64,000 bases of DNA from JACVRW01 sp963728495. Lineage in GTDB: Bacteria; Actinomycetota; Thermoleophilia; Solirubrobacterales; Thermoleophilaceae. Positions 1 through 9,751 of the stretch are shown piece after piece (position 1 is the first letter of the stretch; each line of letters starts with the position of its first letter). Made by a program: the position numbers and the translations under genes. The notes beneath the pieces are model-generated. The model was not told the origin of the DNA and made no database searches. It saw only the letters and a program-made list of their open reading frames with translations. The DNA lies in NCBI GenBank assembly GCA_963728495.1, contig CAVSKI010000009.1:1-64000 (forward strand), read 5' to 3'.

Positions 1-1076
1 AGTCCTCGACCGGTGCCTTCACCGGGATCCCGGAGCAGGCGATGTTCGGCACCGGAGCTGGCGCCAGCCGCCCCCGGCCTTCCAGGCCTGCAGCGCCACG
101 GCGAACATGGCGATCTGCACGCAGCGCGGGTCGAGCTCGAGGCCGAACAGGTTGTCGCGCAGCACGGCGTCCTGCGCTCGCGACCGGCGCGAGGCCCTCC
201 TCCTCGGCGCGCATCTGCCACAGCATCGCGAACGCCTCGACGAGGAAGTGGCCCGAGCCGCAGCACGGGTCCATGACCGTCACCTCGGCGACACGGTCGG
301 GCCAGCCGTCGAACGACCCGGCGGCCGGGCGCCCGTCGTCGTCGAAGCGCAGGTACTCGAAGTCCTTGACCAGCGGGCTGTCCGGGGTACGGGCCGCCCA
401 CCACGCGCCGAGCGAGTTCTCGAGCAGGAACCGGACCATGTAGTTCTCGGTGAACAGCTGCGTCACCGGGCCGAGGTCGGCGCCGCCGATCTTGCGCTCC
501 GAGGCGTTGACCTCGTCCTTCTTGTCCTTCTGCCAGAACTGGTACACCCACCCGAGCGCGTCGTCGGCGGCGAACACCTCGGCCGGCAGGCCGTCGAGGA
601 TCTGCTCGAGCGCGAGCCGGCCCTCCGGCGCGAGCCGCAGCCGCACGCACGGGTCGTCGAGGCGGAAGATGCCCGGCAGGATCTCGGCCGCGAACCGGGC
701 CGCCACCGACCAGCCGTCGGGCTCGCCGAGCTCGGCGGCCAGCTCCTCGCAGTCCGCGAGCGTCACCGGCGCCTCGATACTGCGGGTGCATCAGCAGGCC
801 GTTCTCGGCCAGGAACCGGGCGAACAGCAGCCGGTGCCACTGCTCGTAGGCGCACTCGGCGACGAGCAGCTCGCCGGTCGCCGCCGAGCTGGCGCCACTT
901 CGCCCGCAGCCCGTTGCGCAGCGCCGCCTGGTCGGCGTCGAGGTGCTCGGGCCGGCGATCGGCGAACACGCCCAGGCCATCGATCGCCGCCCGCGACGCG
1001 CTCTCCGCGGCGCGGCGAGCCGCGCAGCACCGCCGTCTCGAGCTGCTTGCGCAGCGGCTGACGAGAGAGCGCGCAT
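1..1076 (-). pseudogene. pglX: PglX-type BREX adenine-specific DNA methyltransferase, 3' truncated by window edge, frameshifted
   Basis: PglX methylates host DNA at a BREX recognition site so that the BREX system can tell self from phage. The start at 1076 is an ATG behind TGAGGTCGACGCG. The N-terminus (RKQLETAVL, then RNGLRAKWRQLG) has the usual PglX look. The SAM-binding motif DPCCGSGHFLVEAF is readable around 215-275, followed by NLFGLELDPRCVQIAMFAV. The gene continues beyond base 1, so the catalytic NPPY and target-recognition parts are not visible. At least three reading-frame changes occur (near 970, 780 and 200), each a one-base shift with no loss of protein motifs. It lies 10 bases downstream of brxC in the standard BREX order. 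Family assignment is firm; whether the gene is broken in the organism is unclear. Confidence 0.85.
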
Positions 1077-1086
1077 CGCGTCGACC

Positions 1087-4000
1087 TCAGATGATCACGG
1101 TCTTGTCGGCGTCGAGGTGGGGCATGCACGCGCTCGCGCAGCTCGTCGAGGTAGCCGTCGAGGTCCGTCCGGCGTCTTGATGGTCGCCGACGGCGGCGTG
1201 ACGGTGACGCTCTCGGGCTCGAGCTGCTTGGCGGCGCGCTGGCGCGCCTGGTCGCGCCGGCTCGGGCACGAGGCTGATGCGGTCCTGCCAGCGCGCTGAG
1301 CGGCGTGGCGTCGAGCGCCTCGAGCAGCTTCGTCGTCGGTGGAGACATCGGGCGGCTCGATCGGCGACGAGCTTGGCCTCGGCGATGATGGCGTCGCGGT
1401 CGGCCGGGTCGAGCTTGCCCACTCGTCCCACGCTTCGAGCTCGGCGACGGCGCTGCGCTGCGCGTCGGCGAGCTGCTCGGCGCGCCGCTCGAGCTCGGCG
1501 CGAAGCGCGTCGGTCGAGCTCGTCGAGGAGCGGCGCGATCGGGATCGGGGTCGTCGAGGAGCTGGCGGCCGTCGCGGATCGCGTCGACGCTGGCGCGACC
1601 GTCGTCGGCGACCGGCGAGGCCGTCGGCGTGGCGGAGGAGCCGCTCGAGCGTCCTGCCAGTCGCGCCTCGCGCTTCTCGCGCTGCTGATCGGCGGCCCGC
1701 CAGCGCTCGAGGTCCTGCGCTGAGCCGCTCGTGGTCGTCGGCGACCGCGCGGAACTGCTGGTTGCCGCCGAGCGCGAGCAAGCGCGTCGAGGTGGTCGGT
1801 GTCGGGCGGCTCGGGCAGCGGCGGCGGCCCGCCGGCGCGGGCGGCGAGGTCCTTGAGCCGCTGGAGCAGCGCCGGGATCTGCGCGCCTTCCTGGCCCGGC
1901 TCGTAGGCGATCGCCGGCCGCGGTGAGGAGGCCTCTGACGGCCAGCCGCTGGCCGACGGTCGGCGGCTCGTCCTCCTTGTAGAAGCGTGACCTTGCCGAT
2001 CTGGGTCTGCGGCAGCTCCTTCGGCCCGGCGAGGTCCTTGCCGTCCTGCGCGGCGCGGATGTTGCCGGCGGCGAGCAGCGCCAGGACCGCGCCGTTGACG
2101 GCGTCCTTCGGCCAGCCGAACGGCGGCGCCGCGAAGCGCTTGTGCAGGTCGGCGCCCTTGGTGCCGCCGGCGCTGATCGCCGGCGAGCACCTCCTTGCAG
2201 ACCGCGTTGGTGGTCGGCTCGCCGTGGTGGCCGACGGCCTCGAGCGCGTCGGGGGCGCCGTCGCGCGCCTTGGTGACGACCTTGCCCCAGTTGGCGTTGT
2301 CGCCGGCGCCGAACTTCGGGAACAGGCGGACGAGCGACGGTTGGCGGCGGTCTCGACGCGCGTCGCGCAGCGTCGAGGTCGTCAGCTCGTTGCCGCCGCC
2401 CTGGAACACCCGCGCCTGCGCGACGACGTCCTGGAACAGGCGCGTCGAGCCGCTCGTCGTCGGTCGCGAGCCGCGTCTGCATCGCCCGCTGTGCGGCCTT
2501 GCCCTCGTCGGTCTGGGGCGTCGGGCCGCTGCGCAGCGTGTCCTCGGCGGCGGCGTAGCTCGCGAGCGTGTCCTTGATCTGGTCGGCCTCGATGCTTGGG
2601 CAGCAGCACGAACACGATCGGGCTGTCGTCGCCGGCCTCGGCGGCCGCCTTCTTGACCGACGCCTCGGTGACCGTCCACTCGTCGCGGATCCACACCGGG
2701 ACGTCGCCCTCGTCGCCGACGGGCTCGTCCTGGCCCCAGTGGCTGGTCGATCTTGCGCGGCGTCTTGCTGTCGCCGTGGACGAGCTTGAGCCCGCCGAGC
2801 TCGGCGTCGACAGCCGCGATGAGCCGCTCGTTGCGGAGCTGGGACATCCGGCGGCGTCGTCGCGGATCGCGGCCAGCCGGCTGCGGTAGTCCTTCTCCCA
2901 CTCGGCGCCCTCCTCGGTCTGGAGCCGGTACTCGTCGTCGAGCTGCATGAGCCGGCCCTCGGTCGACGAGCTCGTCGAGCAGCTCGGGCACGCGCTTGCG
3001 GAGCCGCGCGCCGTCGTCGGCGAGGTCCTCGACCAGGAGGTCGGCGAGGACGGCGCCGTCGCCCGCAGGCCGGTCTCGCCGCCGATCGTGCGGCTCGGGA
3101 GCTGCGAGATCAGGAAGACCAGCGCGCAGATCCGCGACTTGAGCTCGCCGTCGGCGCCCTCGTCCGCAGGCCGCGGATGAGCTCGTCGATCTCCTTGAGC
3201 AGCACGCCGCTCTGCAGCATGCCCGGCGACTCTCGTCGAAGACGAAGTCGCCGCCGACGACGTGGCCGAGGGGCTCGTCGGCGACCTGCGCGGCGGCCTC
3301 GTGGACGATCCTCAGCTGGGTTCGCAGCACGCCGGCCTTGCCGGCCCTGTCGATGGCGCGCAGCGCCCGCTCCCAGAACCGCCGGCGAGTCGGCAGCAGC
3401 GGGTAGTCGGGCACGAGGTCCGGCTTGTCCGCCGCCTTGGGCGCGAGCTGCGTGCCGCCGAGGTGGCGGTCGATCTCGCCGCTGACCGCCTCGAGCGTCG
3501 GCTTCGAGCGTCGGGACGTGCTCGGGCTTCTTGCGAAGCACGACCTCGCGGACGACGGTCTCGACGTCCGTGTCGGAGAGCGCGACCTGACGGCGAAGCG
3601 GTCGATGAGCTTCTGCAGCGTCGGGGTCGCGGTGAGCGCGCTCTGGCCGGTGGCGACGACGAGCACCTGGCTCTCGAACCGGGCCGAGCAGCCCTCGACG
3701 ATGTTCTGCACGGCGAGCGCCTTCTCGTTGTCGTCGCCGATGTACTGCTGCATCTCGTCGAGCACGACCAGCGTGAGCGGCAGCTTCCGCGCGTCGTCGA
3801 CTGGAGGCGCAGCACGTCCTCCATGACGTCGAACATCTCGTCGTCGCTGATGTCCGTCGTCGGCGGGAACTGCGTCTTGAGCAGGTCGCGCACGTCCTTG
3901 ACGGAGTGCGCCGAGGCTCGGCGTCGGCGTCGAGGAGCGCCTTGGCGATCACCGGCGAGACGTAGAGGTCGTGGATCTCCTTGTCGAGCGTACTTGCCCG

Positions 4001-4573
4001 CGGCCTCGACCGCGGCTCGCACGCGCGTCGAGGTAGCCGTTCTCCTGAGCCCAGATCGTGAAGCGGGCCGGGCGTACTGCTCGGGCAGCCCGGCGCTCTC
4101 GAAGAGCACCGACAGGAACGCGAGCCGGACGGCGTCGCTCTTGCCCGACGCCGAGCGTGCCGGCCGCCGACCACAGCCCGCCAGCGCGCTTGCCGGCGGT
4201 CGACAGCTCGGTGAGGTGGCGCTCGATCTCGTCGGGAAGCGTGACGAGGTCGCGGGCGCGCTCGCCGCCCGGCAGCTCGACGTCGCGCCAGAGGTACTCG
4301 AGGACCCGCACGAGGTGCGACTTGCCGCTGCCGTAGAAGCCGCTCACCCACACCGCCGGCTGCTCGGCCTGGCTGAGGTTGCGTGAGGAAGCTGTCGAGG
4401 ATCCGCTCGAGGCCGCGCTCGTACTCGCCCTCGCAGACGAAGCTGCGCAGCTCCCAGCGCAGGACGTCCCACTGCTGGTCGGTCTCGGGGCGCATGACCT
4501 TGGCCACGCCGTCGTTCGGGATCTTCGTCTCGGTCGGGTCCCGGTCGAAGAGCTCTCGGTTCGTGAGCGTCAT
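1087..4573 (-). pseudogene. brxC: BrxC-type BREX P-loop ATPase, many frameshifts
   Basis: BrxC (PglY-like) is the large AAA-type ATPase of BREX. The ATG at 4573 begins MTLTNRELFDRDP, as BrxC proteins do. The Walker A motif SGFYGSGKSHLV lies near 4345, the Walker B/acidic stretch VVLDEMQQYIG near 3760, and the sensor-like ATGQSALTATPTLQKLIDRF follows. The C-terminus ends ADKTVII at 1087. The span would encode about 1,160 residues, normal for BrxC. The frame changes repeatedly, roughly every 200-400 bases, yet all conserved blocks remain in order and no block is missing. That pattern fits one-base assembly errors or very recent inactivation better than old decay. The start overlaps the probable brxB stop in an ATGA. 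Confidence 0.85.
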
Positions 4574-5133
4574 CGACCGCTCCCGTTCGGCTGTGATCGG
4601 CGTGGCCAGGTAGTTCCAGCCGTCGCGGGCGTCGAGCAGGCGGTAGTTGTTGCCCTCGTGCTCGCCAGGGAAGAAGACGAGCAGCCGGCCCGCGATCGCG
4701 TCGTTGACGCGTTCGAGCAGCGCCGAGACCTTCACCGCGTCGCCGAGCCCGAACAGCGTGCCGGCGCCGAGCAGGCGCGACGACGCCGTCGGGTCCGGAG
4801 TGCTGCGTCGAGCTGCGTCCGGACCTCGCGACGAGGTGGTCGAAGAACGCCGGCAGCGCCGTCTCCATCAGCTCGGGGTCCTCGAAGTAGGCGTCGCGGT
4901 ACTCGTGGCCGGCCATCCAGCGTCTCGAACGACGTGGTGATGTCGATCAGCGCCCAGGGGTGGCCGGCCTCGTTCGTCGCCGCCTCGAACTCGGGGAGGT
5001 GGAGGCGCAGGCGGCGCTCGTGCTCGGGCGGGTAGACGGCCATCCACACCCGCTGGGCGGGCGCGAGGTTCTGCTGCCACGGAAGCGCGACGAACTTGCG
5101 GTAGGCGGCGAGCAGATCGTCGACGTGGCTCAC
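4570..5133 (-). pseudogene. brxB: BrxB (DUF1788) BREX protein, frameshifted
   Basis: BrxB is a small core BREX component of unknown biochemical role. The GTG at 5133 gives (V)SHVDDLLAAYRKFVALPW, then QRVWMAVYPPEHERRLR, MAGHEYRDAYFEDPELM and the characteristic C-terminal GRLLVFFPGEHEGNNYRLLDARDGWNYLATPITA in pieces across frames. The combined length of about 185-190 residues matches the family. It starts in a GTGA overlap with the upstream brxA-position gene, and its reconstructed stop overlaps the brxC ATG. Two or more one-base frame changes (near 4920 and 4780-4600) interrupt it. A GGAGGAGG ribosome-binding site lies about 12 bases before the GTG. Confidence 0.8.
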
Positions 5134-5927
5134 AGCAGCTGCCTCCTCCGTCGAACGGACGCAGGAGCTCGCGGAAGCCGACCTCGACCACGCCGCCGCG
5201 CTGGCGGAAGTCGAGCAGCCCTCGCTGGGACGCCGAGGCCGCGAGGTCGAACAGGTGCGACGCGGCTGGTCGAGGACCCGCGCCCAGAGCGTGTCGAACA
5301 GGGCCTCGCCCCGGACGCCCTCGAGGTGGCCGAGCAGCAGCGCGTAGGCGACGTCGGCGGGCCTGCACGCCGCCCGCGTGCGGACCTTCGTCGGCCGGCC
5401 GCCGTCGGCGAGGTGGCCGGTCTGCTCCCACGACGAGAAGGTGTTCCGGCCGATCTTCGCCAGCGTGCCTCGCTGTAGCTCGCCGGGAACTGCTCGCCGA
5501 CGGCTCGGCCAGATCCGCGGACGTGAGCGTGTCGCCCGGCGAGCTGCATCGAAGATCGCAGCGCTGCTGGCACGGAAGACGGCGTCGCGGGCGAGCGCAC
5601 ACAGACCCGCGAGCAGCGGCCGCGCCGGCGGGTCGACCGGTCCAGAGGTCGCGGAGCGCCCGGAAGAGGATCGAGTCGGGCCGCAGGAGGTAGAGCTCCC
5701 GCAGGTAGCGGAAGGTGCGCCGGCGGGCTCCGTCGGTGTCCTTGCCGAGCACGTTGGCGTCGAGCGCCGCTGCTCGTAATCGGCCGGCGGCGCGCCGGCC
5801 GGCACGGCGTCGAGGAGCGCCGCGGAGCGCCGACGACGATCGTGTGGCTCGTGTTCGTGCCGCCGCTGACGTCGCCGGGCACGATCTCGCCCGCCGAATG
5901 CGCTGAAAGTCGCCTGATCGTCGTCAT
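5130..5927 (-). pseudogene. BREX operon first gene (BrxA position), frameshifted
   Basis: This is the first gene of the BREX operon and sits where brxA is expected. Reading across frames gives LDANVLGKDTDGARRRTFRYLRELY in parts, then RPDSILFRALRDLW, LLAGLCALARDAVFRAS, FPASYSEATLAKIGRNTFSSW, ADVAYALLLGHLEGVRGEALFDT, and the ending LLDFRQRGGVVEVGF. The helical pattern and terminal VEVGF resemble BrxA/DUF1819-like small helical proteins, but I assign it mainly by position. The ATG at 5927 has GGAG six bases upstream. At least four frame changes are present. The stop overlaps brxB in GTGA. Confidence 0.55.
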
Positions 5928-6642
5928 GCTGGCTCCATAAGCTCGCAAGGCGCTGCTCAATTCGAGACCGGCTCAGGGAAATCGGAATAGCGTTCGCAGG
6001 GGCTATGCAGTGGTTGACGCTTTTCAGCAGAGCGATTGGCAACATCCGAGAAGTGCGGAAACCCGGCAGCACCGAAACCTAGCTTCGTTGTCATTCGAAG
6101 CCAATTCTCCGCCACGACCGGGCTGAGACGTGGTACGGTCCAAAGACGCCGGAATGCCCGAGGTTGGAGCCGGTTGCACCACGACTGGTCGACCGCGAGC
6201 CGTGGCGTCGCCTCTAGACGGGTCGCCCGCGTGCCGTTCGGGTCGAGCTGCGTCGATCGGCGCTCTCAACGTAGTTGGTGAGGTTGGAAGCGGAGAAGGT
6301 CAAGCGGTCGTTGACCGCACGTCATGTCTGCCTCCGCTTACTCTACGAACCAGCCGTCGGCCATTACTAATAGGCCGCGTCCGCTGGAACTTGACAACTA
6401 CGCGGTTGGCGATCCCAATCGCGTGCTGCGACCGCCCGCGCGATGATGTGGTGCGGCGGACCCGGGTCAGTTGGAGATGTAGGACCCGGCCGCGCTCAAC
6501 TGATCCCGCGGAAATGCGTCTGAAGGAACGTCACACGGCCTCGGCTTGGCAGCAACTGGCCGGGCGTATCGGCGGAGTCGCAACTGCACATCATTGGCGG
6601 GCGAAGGCCCGAGACAGCCTCTCAGCGGCGGGCGTACAGTGC
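5928..6642. other. Intergenic region upstream of the BREX operon, no gene recognised
   Basis: No supported gene lies in these roughly 700 bases. Base composition is visibly less G+C-rich than the flanks. Six-frame reading gives only low-complexity or codon-biased shadows. It should hold the BREX promoter, but I see no clear -35/-10 pair. Two 19-base near-identical direct repeats (6621-6639 and 6642-6660, one mismatch) lie at its right edge, overlapping the 3' end of the next gene. This could be one boundary of the BREX island, though no integrase or att site is visible. Confidence 0.5.
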
Positions 6643-7077
6643 TCAGCGGCCGGCGTACAGCGCAGCGCCGAGCCGTATCGGTGCGGGCAACTCGCCCGAC
6701 GGGGGCAGCGGTCGGCTCGTCACCCTCACCGAAGCGCTTGCGGAGCACTCGGTGTAGCCGCGCGGCTTACGCAGGCGGGCGCGGAGTTGGCCCGTGCCGG
6801 TCAAGGTGCGCTGCCTGCGATGAACCCTTAGCTGGCTGTCGAAGCAGAAGACCTGCAGATACACCTCGAGCTCGGCGTTCGCCGCGGTGCGGGTGCTCAG
6901 GCTCACGATCCGCTCGCGGTCGCGCAGGCTCCCGAACAGATCGACCGCGGGTAGGACGGCTGTCGCCGATTTGCGCTCCACGCGGCGCGCGCTCGCTGCG
7001 GGGGCGAAGGCGCCCAGCACCACCAGCGCGCAGGCCACCAGCAGCGCAATCTTTCGAAATCCCCAGTCAGGCTTCAC
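6643..7077 (-). CDS. Small exported protein of unknown function
   Basis: A 144-residue protein begins at a GTG with a typical Sec signal: MKPDWGFRK, a hydrophobic core IALLVACALVVLGAF, then APAASA|RR. The mature part has two cysteines (FCFD, YTECSA) and a basic stretch, and is probably extracellular. I do not recognise a family. Its stop lies in the second of two 19-base direct repeats, so the last residues (LYAGR) are echoed just downstream. It stands alone between the BREX operon and the propeller gene. The signal peptide and strand agreement support it, but expression is unproven. Confidence 0.55.
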   Translation of the reverse strand: MKPDWGFRKIALLVACALVVLGAFAPAASARRVERKSATAVLPAVDLFGSLRDRERIVSLSTRTAANAELEVYLQVFCFDSQLRVHRRQRTLTGTGQLRARLRKPRGYTECSASASVRVTSRPLPPSGELPAPIRLGAALYAGR

Positions 7078-7128
7078 AACCCTGGTATCGGCAGCACCGA
7101 TCCGGCCCTGAGGCCTCGGCGCCGGGGA

Positions 7129-8700
7129 CTACCGGCGCTTGTCGCCGATCGCGTACATCGCTCCGGCCCGCGTGCCCACGTAGATGCGGCCCTCCCACAC
7201 GGCCGGCGTCGCCTCTATGCAGCCTCCGAGCGAGACCTGCCAGAGCTCCGGCGGCCGCCGCATCTCGTCGCTCACGTCGTACGCATGCAGGTCGCCCGCG
7301 CAGTCGCCCTGGATCAGCACGTCATCGACCACCACCGGCGAGCTCCAGGTCGGCCCCGGCAGCGGGATCCGCCAGCGCACGCGGCCGGAAGCCCGATCCA
7401 CGCCCAACACGCCGCCCGCGTTCGTCGCCACGTACACGGTCGAGCGGTCGATCGCCGGCGTCGACCACGACCCGCCCGCGCCCTTCTCGCCGATCTCCCG
7501 CAGCGGCACCGACCACACCAGCGGCCGCCGCGGCCGCCGCGGGTTCAGCTTCATCAGCTGCCCGACCTCCGCCGAGCGCTCGTTCATCTTCTCCAGCTCG
7601 CTCGCCACGTACAGGAAGCCCTCGTCGTCGAGCACCATCGAGGCGTCCGTGTCGTCGCCCGTCCAGAAGCGGAAGACCCGCCGAGCCCGGCGGCCGCCCC
7701 GCAGCACGCGCGAGATGTCCCATCCCTGCACCAGCCCGGCCGAGTTCGCGAAGTACACGACCCCGTCGTGGAAGGCCGGCGAGCTCTCTATCGAGTAGTG
7801 GCGGTCGGGGGCGTCGACCGACAGCTGGTCGTCCCAGCTCGGCAGCGTCAGCACCACGCGCGGGCGCACGCGGACCTTGCCGTCCGAGGTCCATCCGCGG
7901 TTCAGCTTGATCACGTGCAGCCACGAGTTCTCGCCGCCCGCGAGCAGGTAGTCGCCGACCACCAGCGCCGCGGCGTCCCAGTCGTCGTTCCACACCTGCT
8001 CGGGTGCGCTGGTATTTGAATCGAGCGACCACAGCACCTCCGGCACCCGCCCGCGGTCGAGCGCGACCACGCGGAACTGATTGTCGCGCGAGCCCGCGTA
8101 GTAGAGCGGGTAGCCGTCCGGATCCGAGGTTGCCGACCCCTTCGCCAGGTCGCCCGTGTCGAGCGAATCGTGAATCTGCTCACCCGTCCGGGCGTCCAGG
8201 AAGTGGTAGTTCGTGTCGTAGGCCCCGAAGCGCAGCTCCACCCGCCCGCTCTCGTGCGGGATCACGTTCGGCTGTCCCGTCCAGCCCACCCCGCACCACG
8301 TGTAGGTGCCCGTCTCGTCCGTCGAGTCCGCGCACATCCCGCCGCTTCGCGGGTAGCGCCACAGCACCCGGGGCCGGCGGGGCACCGGGCCCTCGCCGTA
8401 GTAGCTGCGCGTGAGGTTTCCGCGGAAGGTCGTGATCCCGGGGAACTCCGGGTTCACCGGTCCGGCGACGGGGGCCACAGCCGGCAGCCGCTCTCGGTAG
8501 GGCGCGTGGGCGATGCCCCGCACCGGGATCTCGTCCGCGGTCGCGGCCGGCGGCTCGCCCGCACTGCGCCCCGTCACGAGCTCCAGCGTCCCCGCCGCCG
8601 CCACACCGAGGACAAGCGCCATAACGCCGAGCACCCGCCGTTTCCGGCGGGCACGATGCACGGATTCAGGGGACGGCCGGGAGCCGGCGAGGGCGGCCAC
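7129..8700 (-). CDS. PQQ-like beta-propeller repeat protein, membrane-anchored or exported
   Basis: The 523-residue protein starts at a GTG, with a basic N-terminus and one hydrophobic segment (residues about 24-43, VLGVMALVLGVAAAG) that would anchor or export it. The rest consists of WD/PQQ-type propeller blades: FLDARTGEQIHD, LYYAGSRDN, GVVYFANSAGLVQGWD, TVYVATNAGGVLGVDRASGRVRWR, DLHAYDVSD and RIYVGTRAGAMYAIGD. This is the BamB/PQQ-repeat fold. There are no dehydrogenase cofactor motifs, so it is probably a scaffold or sensor rather than an enzyme. An internal ATG at residue 27 is an alternative start. It lies just after a strong terminator that ends the upstream gene. Confidence 0.8.
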   Translation of the reverse strand: MAALAGSRPSPESVHRARRKRRVLGVMALVLGVAAAGTLELVTGRSAGEPPAATADEIPVRGIAHAPYRERLPAVAPVAGPVNPEFPGITTFRGNLTRSYYGEGPVPRRPRVLWRYPRSGGMCADSTDETGTYTWCGVGWTGQPNVIPHESGRVELRFGAYDTNYHFLDARTGEQIHDSLDTGDLAKGSATSDPDGYPLYYAGSRDNQFRVVALDRGRVPEVLWSLDSNTSAPEQVWNDDWDAAALVVGDYLLAGGENSWLHVIKLNRGWTSDGKVRVRPRVVLTLPSWDDQLSVDAPDRHYSIESSPAFHDGVVYFANSAGLVQGWDISRVLRGGRRARRVFRFWTGDDTDASMVLDDEGFLYVASELEKMNERSAEVGQLMKLNPRRPRRPLVWSVPLREIGEKGAGGSWSTPAIDRSTVYVATNAGGVLGVDRASGRVRWRIPLPGPTWSSPVVVDDVLIQGDCAGDLHAYDVSDEMRRPPELWQVSLGGCIEATPAVWEGRIYVGTRAGAMYAIGDKRR

Positions 8701-8731
8701 GGTACCCAGCGATTACGCGAAAAGCACCACT

Positions 8732-8770
8732 TCTCCTGCCTCTGGGCTTGGGCGGCCCAGAGGCAGGAGA
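8732..8770 (-). terminator. Strong hairpin terminator downstream of the GSSEIA-repeat gene
   Basis: A perfect 16-base-pair stem (8732-8747 with 8755-8770) closes a 7-base loop, starting 6 bases after the minus-strand stop at 8777. On the minus strand it is followed by GTGGTGCTTTTCG, a weak U-run. It separates two minus-strand genes and probably ends the upstream transcript. Confidence 0.8.
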
Positions 8771-8776
8771 GCAGTG

Positions 8777-9634
8777 TTAGCCGAACACGACGTAGTTGTA
8801 GTTCGTGCCCGCCCCGTCGGGATCGATGGCACCGCCGCTGGGATTGCACGCCTTCAGCCGCAGCTGGGGGCCCTCGGCCTCGGCGTGGAACGAGACGTTG
8901 CCGCTGAAGCCGGGTCCGGGCGTCACAACGGAGACGCGATTGTCGATGCTTCCCGGGCCGGGAACCGGGTCGATGAACACGAACCCGCACGCGCCGGCCG
9001 GGATGGCGCCGAAGTTCCGGCCGACCGAGCCCGAGAACTGGCCCACGTCCGCCGCCGTCAGCGATCCGTTCTCGATCTCATCGCCCTGAACGGCGTTCCC
9101 GGCGACCTCGGCCCCGGCCGCGGCACCGGTTGCGATCTCACTGGAGCCCACGCCGTTGCCGGCGATCTCACTGGAGCCCACGCCGCCGGCCGCGATCTCG
9201 CTGCTGCCGACAGACGACGAGCCCAGATCGCCCGAGCCGAGGCTGTTGGCCGCCACCTTGGACGAGGTCACGCTGTTGGAGGCGAGCTTCGGGTTGGTCA
9301 CGGCGCCGTTGGCCAGCTGGCCGGTGTCGATCAGGCCGTTGACGACCTGGTTGACCTTGGCCTGCAGCGGACCGCTGAGGTCCGCTAGCTGGATGCCGCC
9401 GTCGGCCAGGTCGGCCGACTGCACCCCGTTGTTCTTGAGGTCGGCCGAGGTCACCCGGTTGTCCTTGATCTTCTTGGAGTTGACGGCGTTGTCCTTGATT
9501 CGCTTCGTGCCGATGAGAAGACCGGCCGCGTGGCTTGTGCCGCCCAGCGCGATGAAGAGCGCCAGCGCGGCAACGGCGAGCGCTGCGAGGTTGGTCCGGG
9601 ACGCGCCCCGGAGACGATCGATGCTGCTGGTCAT
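8777..9634 (-). CDS. Exported repeat protein with SVGSSEIA-type repeats
   Basis: The ATG at 9634 follows AAGGGGGAATCAC, a good ribosome-binding site, and gives a 285-residue protein. Residues about 13-34 form a hydrophobic signal or anchor (LAALAVAALALFIALGG). The middle part (about 35-190) is a run of short periodic units such as KRIKDNAVNSKKIKDN, VTSADLKNNGVQSADL and SVGSSEIAAGGVGSSEIAG, the kind of Asn/Ser/Gly repeat that builds a beta-helix or a stacked stalk. A compact C-terminal domain follows (FGAIPAGACGFVFID to NYNYVVFG). Proteins of this design are common in Thermoleophilia (general knowledge). The function is unknown, perhaps a cell-surface stalk. A strong terminator follows. Confidence 0.75.
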   Translation of the reverse strand: MTSSIDRLRGASRTNLAALAVAALALFIALGGTSHAAGLLIGTKRIKDNAVNSKKIKDNRVTSADLKNNGVQSADLADGGIQLADLSGPLQAKVNQVVNGLIDTGQLANGAVTNPKLASNSVTSSKVAANSLGSGDLGSSSVGSSEIAAGGVGSSEIAGNGVGSSEIATGAAAGAEVAGNAVQGDEIENGSLTAADVGQFSGSVGRNFGAIPAGACGFVFIDPVPGPGSIDNRVSVVTPGPGFSGNVSFHAEAEGPQLRLKACNPSGGAIDPDGAGTNYNYVVFG

Positions 9635-9751
9635 GTGATTCCCCCTTGGTGTTGGTGTGGCCATCGGCTCTCCAACTGCGGGAGGAGGCGCGAATTACGG
9701 CGCGAGCAACCGGCGAGGTTTTGTTTCGGTCGCTCCGGATACGTCCCGCGC

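Noticed and set aside
2947..3485. Several plus-strand frames across the broken BREX genes
   Set aside because: They arise because frameshifts and high G+C leave the non-coding strand open; the minus strand carries all BrxC motifs.
6621..6660. Two 19-base direct repeats considered as CRISPR or att sites
   Set aside because: Only two copies 21 bases apart, no spacers of constant length, no integrase or cas gene.
6130..6831. A 233-codon plus-strand frame in the gap upstream of the BREX operon
   Set aside because: The translation is Arg/Ser/Thr-rich without hydrophobic core or motifs, and it runs antisense to the better-supported exported protein gene.
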